A DNA stretch of 16,645 bases, taken from CAZKYP01 sp964556885 (GTDB lineage: Bacteria > Planctomycetota > Phycisphaerae > Sedimentisphaerales > Anaerobacaceae). A program made the translations under genes and the position numbers. This document shows, piece after piece, positions 12,600 to 16,645 of this stretch (the stretch's first letter is position 1; every line of letters begins with the position of its first letter). The DNA is taken from positions 1-16,645 of the forward strand of contig CAZKYP010000065.1 of assembly GCA_964556885.1 (NCBI GenBank), given 5' to 3'. Under the pieces are notes generated by a model. It made no database searches. It was not told where the DNA came from and was given only the letters and a program-made list of their open reading frames with translations.

Positions 12600-12654
12600 A
12601 TAAAAGTGGAAGAATATTGAACAGATTGTTTGTATCCACAGTAAATAAATGAAG
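12600..12654. repeat. 55-nt duplication, right side of N gap
   Basis: Second copy of the sequence at 12445-12499, in direct orientation. It lies 34 bp before the GH130 start codon. Confidence 0.9.
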
Positions 12655-12688
12655 TATTTGAAGATTTTGATATACGAGAAGGAAGAGC

Positions 12689-13639
12689 ATGAATCCAAAC
12701 GAGAATTACGAGCTTTTTAAGAGGCATCCGGGCAACCCGATTCTTTCGGTCAACAACTGGCCGTACAAGGCGAACTCGGTTTTTAATGCGGCCGCGGCAC
12801 AAGTCGACGGCAAGACAATTCTGCTTGCACGCGTGGAAGATTATCGCGGTATGTCTCATCTGACCATCGCAAGGAGTGAAGACGGTATTTATAACTGGCA
12901 GATAGAAAAGGCACCCGCCATGAAGCCCGAGCCGGACAAGTATCCGGAGGAAATGTGGGGCATAGAGGACCCTCGTATAACCTGGATCGAAGAGATGAAA
13001 AAGTGGGCTATCTGTTATACCGCCTATTCGAAGGGCGGCCCGCTTGTATCTTTGGCCATGACCGCCGATTTCAAAACGTTTGAGCGTTTCGGGTCGGTCA
13101 TGCCGCCCGAGGACAAGGATGCAGCTCTTTTCCCTGTCAGGTTTAACGGCTTGTGGGCGATGCTCCATCGACCCGTAGCCAATTCCATGATACTCGGTGC
13201 TCATATATGGATATCTTTTTCGCCCGACTTTAAATACTGGGGCCGGCATCAGGAGATAATCCAGGCCAGGGAAGGCGGGTGGTGGGATGCGAACAAGATA
13301 GGCCTGTGCGCCCCGCCGATGCAGACGAAAGAGGGCTGGCTTATTCTGTATCATGGCGTCAGGACGACGGCCTCAGGTTCGATTTACAGGTTGGGCCTCG
13401 TACTGCTGGATATTGAGAATCCTTCCAAAGTGATAAGGCGTACCGACGAGTGGATTTTCGGTCCGAAGGCGTCCTACGAACGAGAAGGTGATGTCGATGA
13501 TGTCGTGTTTCCCTGCGGCTGGCTGAAGAAAGGCGACCTGGTTTATATTTATTACGGTGCCGCTGATTCACGGATTTGCCTTGCAACCGCCGATTTTAAT
13601 GAATTGCTCGATTTCGTTCTTAAATGTCCTTCCTTGTAA
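12689..13639 (+). CDS. Glycoside hydrolase family 130 protein (mannoside phosphorylase-like)
   Basis: A 316-residue five-bladed beta-propeller enzyme of family GH130. The family phosphorolyses or hydrolyses beta-mannosides such as beta-1,4-mannooligosaccharides or mannosyl-GlcNAc. Motifs in order: RHPGNPIL (12-19), NSVFNAAAAQVDGK, RVEDYRGMSHLTIARSEDG, the catalytic-acid segment WGIEDPRIT with D94, YTAYSKGGP, PPEDKDAALFP (139-149), LHRP (159-162), WWDANKIGLCAPP, YHGV, and YYGAADSRICLATADF at the end. The EDPR and HRP residues are kept, so it is probably active. No signal peptide is seen, so it acts in the cytosol. A good Shine-Dalgarno (GGAAG) lies 3 bp before ATG 12689. The next gene starts 23 bp downstream. 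The exact substrate cannot be read from the sequence. Confidence 0.92.
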   Translation: MNPNENYELFKRHPGNPILSVNNWPYKANSVFNAAAAQVDGKTILLARVEDYRGMSHLTIARSEDGIYNWQIEKAPAMKPEPDKYPEEMWGIEDPRITWIEEMKKWAICYTAYSKGGPLVSLAMTADFKTFERFGSVMPPEDKDAALFPVRFNGLWAMLHRPVANSMILGAHIWISFSPDFKYWGRHQEIIQAREGGWWDANKIGLCAPPMQTKEGWLILYHGVRTTASGSIYRLGLVLLDIENPSKVIRRTDEWIFGPKASYEREGDVDDVVFPCGWLKKGDLVYIYYGAADSRICLATADFNELLDFVLKCPSL

Positions 13640-13662
13640 TGAAAAATACCGGACGGTAAAAT

Positions 13663-14289
13663 ATGGCTTATACCGAAGATTTGGACTTTATTGGGGCTGG
13701 TACCAGATGTGCCGTTATCGTGGCTCATCCCGACGATGAAACGCTGTGGGCCGGGGGTTTGATGCTGATGCATCCTGAGGCTCGATGGATTGTTGCGACA
13801 ATCTGCCGGAAAAGTGACGCCGACCGCGCCCCGAAATTTTATAAGGTTCTTGAAAAATATAATGCCGAAGGTTTTATGGCCGACCTTGACGATGGTCCGG
13901 AACAGACGCCGCTGAGCAACGGTGATATTCGCAAAACTATTTTGGAGCTTCTGCCTTCGCATGATTTTGATCTGATTATTACGCATAATCCGTCGGGTGA
14001 ATATACCAGGCACCTGCGGCATGAAGAAACAGCCAACGCGGTTCTGGATTTGTGGAAAGGTAATAAATTATCAGCCGAGAATCTATGGATATTCGCATAC
14101 GAAGACGGTAATCGCAAATACCTGCCTCGTACGATCGAAGGGGCCGACCTTTTGGTTGACTTAACCGAAGAGACCTGGAAAAAAAAGTACGATATTATAA
14201 CCGGAGTTTACGGTTTTGGTAGTGACAGCTTCGAAGCAAGGACGACGCCGAGACAAGAGGCGTTCTGGTGCTTCGACGACAGAAGCTGA
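13663..14289 (+). CDS. PIG-L/LmbE-family deacetylase
   Basis: A 208-residue zinc-dependent deacetylase-type protein. It has the signature AHPDDE at 21-26, which supplies His, Asp and the catalytic Asp, and the second metal motif H117-L-R-H120 within SGEYTRHLRHEE; THNPSGEYT precedes it. Family members remove acetyl groups from GlcNAc-linked substrates, for example in GPI, mycothiol, bacillithiol and teicoplanin pathways. There is no signal peptide, so it is cytosolic. It lies between a GH130 gene (23 bp before) and a GT4 gene (21 bp after) on one strand, which suggests an N-acetyl-sugar-containing glycoside as substrate. A thiol-cofactor pathway (GT4 plus PIG-L) is a weaker alternative. The call to family is firm, the substrate unknown. 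Confidence 0.9.
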   Translation: MAYTEDLDFIGAGTRCAVIVAHPDDETLWAGGLMLMHPEARWIVATICRKSDADRAPKFYKVLEKYNAEGFMADLDDGPEQTPLSNGDIRKTILELLPSHDFDLIITHNPSGEYTRHLRHEETANAVLDLWKGNKLSAENLWIFAYEDGNRKYLPRTIEGADLLVDLTEETWKKKYDIITGVYGFGSDSFEARTTPRQEAFWCFDDRS

Positions 14290-14310
14290 TTTAGTGGAAA
14301 GGAATTTACT

Positions 14311-15453
14311 ATGAAAGTCTTGCTTTTATATGATTACCCGCCTTCGCCTGCGGGCCTTGCGACCCAGGGACAATTGCTGCACAGGGGGCTTGAAGAGCTG
14401 GGAGTCGACGTGTTCTCCGTGAATTTCGAGTCGGCCCAGGAAAAAGAATGGTATTACAGGTGGTTCGAGCCGGATATCGTTGTCGGCGTCGGTTACTGGG
14501 GGCATACGCCTCATCTTGTTCTTCACCCGCAGAGATACGGTATAACGGCCGTGCCCTGGCTCGTCGCCGACGGTTATATGGCGAACTATCGTGAGATGCT
14601 CGAGGATTTGCCGCTGATACTTGTCACTTCGAACTGGGTCAAGAAGGTTTATATCCGGGACGGTCTTAGCGGCAAGAATATCGAAGTTCTTCACGTTGGC
14701 TGCGATACGGACGCCTTTCAGCCTCGTGACAAGAAGGACCCCAAGGTGTCCACCGTCCGAGAGGCTTTGGGAGTTTCCGACGACCAGATATTGGTTATGA
14801 CGGTAGGGGGGGACGCCGCTTCAAAGGGCGCGCAGGAGGTCATGCAGGCCCTGGCGATAATCGACCCGAAGGCGCCGGACTGGAAATACGCCTGCAAGGT
14901 CTGGCCTCAGCAGCGGACGGAACAGCAGAACCAGGCGGACTGGCAGTTGGCGACGCATCTGGGTATAGAAAAAAATGTTGTGTACACGACAAGCAGGGTC
15001 TCACGTAACTTTATGCCGTATCTTATAGCCGCATGTGATATTTACGCCGCACCGTCGCGTCTCGAGGGATTCGGGATGATCCAGGTCGAGGCCAACGCAT
15101 GTGAAAAGCCGGTAATAGGAATAAAGGCGATGGGTATGCTGGATACTCTGGTGCACGGCAAGACGGCTTATTTGGCGGATGTTGCCCAGGAAATCAGGCT
15201 TCGAGAAACGATGCTCGGAGACGAATCCGGCTTCCAGGAAGGTCATAAGTTCGTCTTTAAGAGACCCAGGACCGTGGATTATCGTGCGAGTGTCAATGAC
15301 ATAGCAAATTACCTTTTAGATTTGATGACCAATCCTGGTTTAAGAGAGTCGATGGGAAAGGAAGGACGCAAACGCGTCGTAGAGAACTTTGACTATCGTG
15401 TGATTGCAAAGAGATTTGTCAATATAGTCTCGAAGCGTCTCAATCTATCCTGA
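14311..15453 (+). CDS. GT4-family glycosyltransferase
   Basis: A 380-residue retaining GT-B glycosyltransferase. The N-terminal domain begins MKVLLLYDYPPSPAGLATQG, where the glycine-rich loop binds acceptor. The C-terminal Rossmann domain carries TVGGDAASKG (164-173), VVYTTSRVSRNFMPYLIAAC and the family's E-x7-E motif, E252 to E260 in LEGFGMIQVE, which holds the nucleotide-sugar donor. There is no membrane segment. AAAGGAA (14298-14304) sits 6 bp before ATG 14311. The neighbours GH130, PIG-L and a GH100-like enzyme point to synthesis or remodelling of an oligosaccharide or glycoside. The donor and acceptor cannot be named. The segment between the two domains (KVWPQQRTEQQNQADWQLA) is unusually rich in Gln. 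Confidence 0.92.
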   Translation: MKVLLLYDYPPSPAGLATQGQLLHRGLEELGVDVFSVNFESAQEKEWYYRWFEPDIVVGVGYWGHTPHLVLHPQRYGITAVPWLVADGYMANYREMLEDLPLILVTSNWVKKVYIRDGLSGKNIEVLHVGCDTDAFQPRDKKDPKVSTVREALGVSDDQILVMTVGGDAASKGAQEVMQALAIIDPKAPDWKYACKVWPQQRTEQQNQADWQLATHLGIEKNVVYTTSRVSRNFMPYLIAACDIYAAPSRLEGFGMIQVEANACEKPVIGIKAMGMLDTLVHGKTAYLADVAQEIRLRETMLGDESGFQEGHKFVFKRPRTVDYRASVNDIANYLLDLMTNPGLRESMGKEGRKRVVENFDYRVIAKRFVNIVSKRLNLS

Positions 15454-15482
15454 CGTAAACAGGCAAAAATGTAGAGGGGCTT

Positions 15483-15498
15483 TCCCGGCGCGCCGGGA
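15483..15498. promoter_or_regulatory. 16-bp perfect palindrome before GH100-like gene
   Basis: TCCCGGCG followed directly by its complement CGCCGGGA, 11 bp before the start codon of the next gene. It could be a dimer-binding operator or a hairpin that hides the translation start. No T-run follows, so it is not a standard terminator. Confidence 0.5.
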
Positions 15499-15509
15499 CC
15501 GATTCGTCT

Positions 15510-16645
15510 ATGAATAAGCAGCAGAGAGAGTTGATTGGCAAAGCGAAAGAAGCGGCCTTGCAGGTGCTTCTTCATAACAACCACGGCCCATACCACAAGC
15601 TGCCGCGAACCGCAGGGTGGGGATACCCGGAGCCGTATACGAGGGACATGATGATATGCTCTCTCGGCGTTTTGACGAGCCGGAATGAGAAACTTATTAA
15701 ATCACTGCGTCGAGTACTCGAAACACTGGCTAAAAATCAAACCGAGCTGGGCCATATCCCGTCTTTGGTTCACGATCCGCAGGACCGGGGGGCGTCCGAC
15801 ACGACGCCGCTGTTCCTGATGGCGGTCGGGATTTATCGAAAAGTATTAGGTGATGGTAGCTTCCTTGAAGAAGCTGTGCAAAAGGCCCTGAAATGGATGG
15901 AATACCAGAGCCCAACCAATCGTAATCTCGTAGCTCAGTTGCCAACCAGCGACTGGCGGGACGAGCAGTGGGTTTTAGGTTACGGACTTTATGTCAATAC
16001 GATTGTGTATACTTATCTTTGTCTTTTCGGCCGGCATGAGCGGGCGACAATGGTGAGACAGGACATGGAAAGATTCGCCATTACCGAAGAGCGGCAGCAT
16101 CGCCACGTCCATGAAGGCCTGGTAGTAAAGTACAAGCCGTATTACGCCATGTGGTCGTACAAGGTCCTGCGAAGCGAACGTTTCGACCTTTTGGGAAACA
16201 GCCTTGCGATACTGATAGGCATAGCGTCACCGTCGAGAGCGGAGCGTCTTATAAAATGGATAGAGCATGAATGTGCGGGAATAAGAAAGAACGAAGACCT
16301 TGCAGTCGATTTGCCGCCGAATTTCTTTCCGTATATCCGGCCGGACGATCCCGACTGGCGGCCGCGTTATGCCAAGTACAATCAGCCGGGCGAGTATCAT
16401 AACGGTGGGATTTGGCCTTTTATCTGCGGCTTTTATGTTGCGGCTTTGGTTGCCGCCGAAAGATTCCAGCTTGCAGAAACAAAACTGCTCGCCCTGACGG
16501 AGCTTATCAGCAAGTCACGGGTGGCTGATGTGGAATTCGGCTTCAACGAATGGCATCGCGCACAAGACGGTAAGCCCTGCGGCGAAGACTGGCAAAGCTG
16601 GTCGGCCGCAATGTACCTCTACGCCGCCGAGTCCGTACAACAAAA
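15510..16645 (+). CDS. GH100/glycogen-debranching-like glycosidase, truncated by window end
   Basis: At least 378 residues with no stop before the window edge. ATG 15510 is the only start codon after the upstream in-frame TAA at 15456. The sequence resembles (alpha/alpha)6-barrel enzymes of the alkaline/neutral invertase (GH100) and amylo-alpha-1,6-glucosidase group. It contains GWGYPEPYTRDMM (36-48), QLPTSDWRDEQW with acids D148 and D151, SERFDLLGNSLAILIGIA (222-239), PGEYHNGGIWPFICGFYVAA with E295 (293-312), and FGFNEWHRAQDGKPCGEDWQ (343-361). No signal peptide is seen. The likely role is cytosolic hydrolysis or rearrangement of a sugar chain or disaccharide. Substrate uncertain: sucrose, glycogen and mannosyl or glucosyl conjugates are all possible. 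A perfect palindrome lies just upstream. Confidence 0.8.
   Translation, partial: MNKQQRELIGKAKEAALQVLLHNNHGPYHKLPRTAGWGYPEPYTRDMMICSLGVLTSRNEKLIKSLRRVLETLAKNQTELGHIPSLVHDPQDRGASDTTPLFLMAVGIYRKVLGDGSFLEEAVQKALKWMEYQSPTNRNLVAQLPTSDWRDEQWVLGYGLYVNTIVYTYLCLFGRHERATMVRQDMERFAITEERQHRHVHEGLVVKYKPYYAMWSYKVLRSERFDLLGNSLAILIGIASPSRAERLIKWIEHECAGIRKNEDLAVDLPPNFFPYIRPDDPDWRPRYAKYNQPGEYHNGGIWPFICGFYVAALVAAERFQLAETKLLALTELISKSRVADVEFGFNEWHRAQDGKPCGEDWQSWSAAMYLYAAESVQQ

Larger units (their letters stand above)
12351..12688. other. Intergenic region with scaffold join
   Basis: No supported gene lies here. It holds an AT-rich stretch (12425-12450), the N run, the 55-nt duplicated contig ends, and the leader of the GH130 gene, with AGAAGGAAG at 12677-12685 as its ribosome binding site. 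A 75-codon plus-strand frame ending at 12497 runs through hairpin repeat 4 and looks spurious. Confidence 0.6.

Noticed and set aside
12437..13354. Long minus-strand frame opposite the GH130 gene
   Set aside because: It passes through the N run and is the antisense shadow of a well-supported GH130 protein.

Overview
The window is one face of a bacterial chromosome, probably a scaffold from a draft or metagenome assembly, because it carries two runs of exactly 100 Ns (2293-2392 and 12500-12599). Core genes are all on the plus strand, of moderate GC, and closely packed with short overlaps. The GC-rich codons, AT-rich degenerate leaders, weak or absent Shine-Dalgarno sequences on many core genes, and a RuvA with a non-standard domain I suggest a planctomycete (Phycisphaerae-like) relative. 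That assignment is inference from general style, not from a marker gene.

Layout. 1-158: C-terminus of phosphoglycerate kinase. 175-423: small basic protein of unknown function. 498-2088: rpe and accD. 2120-2957: a uroporphyrinogen-decarboxylase-superfamily protein split by the first N gap. 3034-3058: a palindromic repeat. 3086-5516: an AT-rich accessory island entirely on the minus strand. It holds a membrane protein plus soluble protein cassette of unknown function and two nucleotidyltransferase/HEPN toxin-antitoxin-like pairs in tandem. 5750-11718: a plus-strand core block hisC-hisB-ispF-cysS-ruvC-ruvA-ruvB. cysS is interrupted by an in-frame TAA between its catalytic and anticodon-binding regions.

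11752-12350 is the most unusual segment. A 96-residue GIY-YIG nuclease gene sits between two 44-bp near-perfect inverted copies of a hairpin element, with a further copy on each side. The four copies share arms and loop length, but their stem sequences differ while staying complementary. 12445-12654 is an assembly join with a 55-nt duplication around the N run. 12689-16645 is a glycan-related cluster: GH130 phosphorylase/hydrolase, PIG-L deacetylase, GT4 glycosyltransferase and a GH100/glycogen-debranching-like glycosidase that runs off the window.

Functionally, the left and middle blocks are housekeeping: central carbon, fatty acid, histidine and isoprenoid synthesis, cysteinyl-tRNA and Holliday junction processing. 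The minus-strand island is probably defence or stabilisation cargo. The right block probably makes or turns over a saccharide. The best candidates for something new are the GIY-YIG unit with its covarying hairpins, the 3086-3956 two-gene cassette, the tandem NTase/HEPN operon, and the split cysS.
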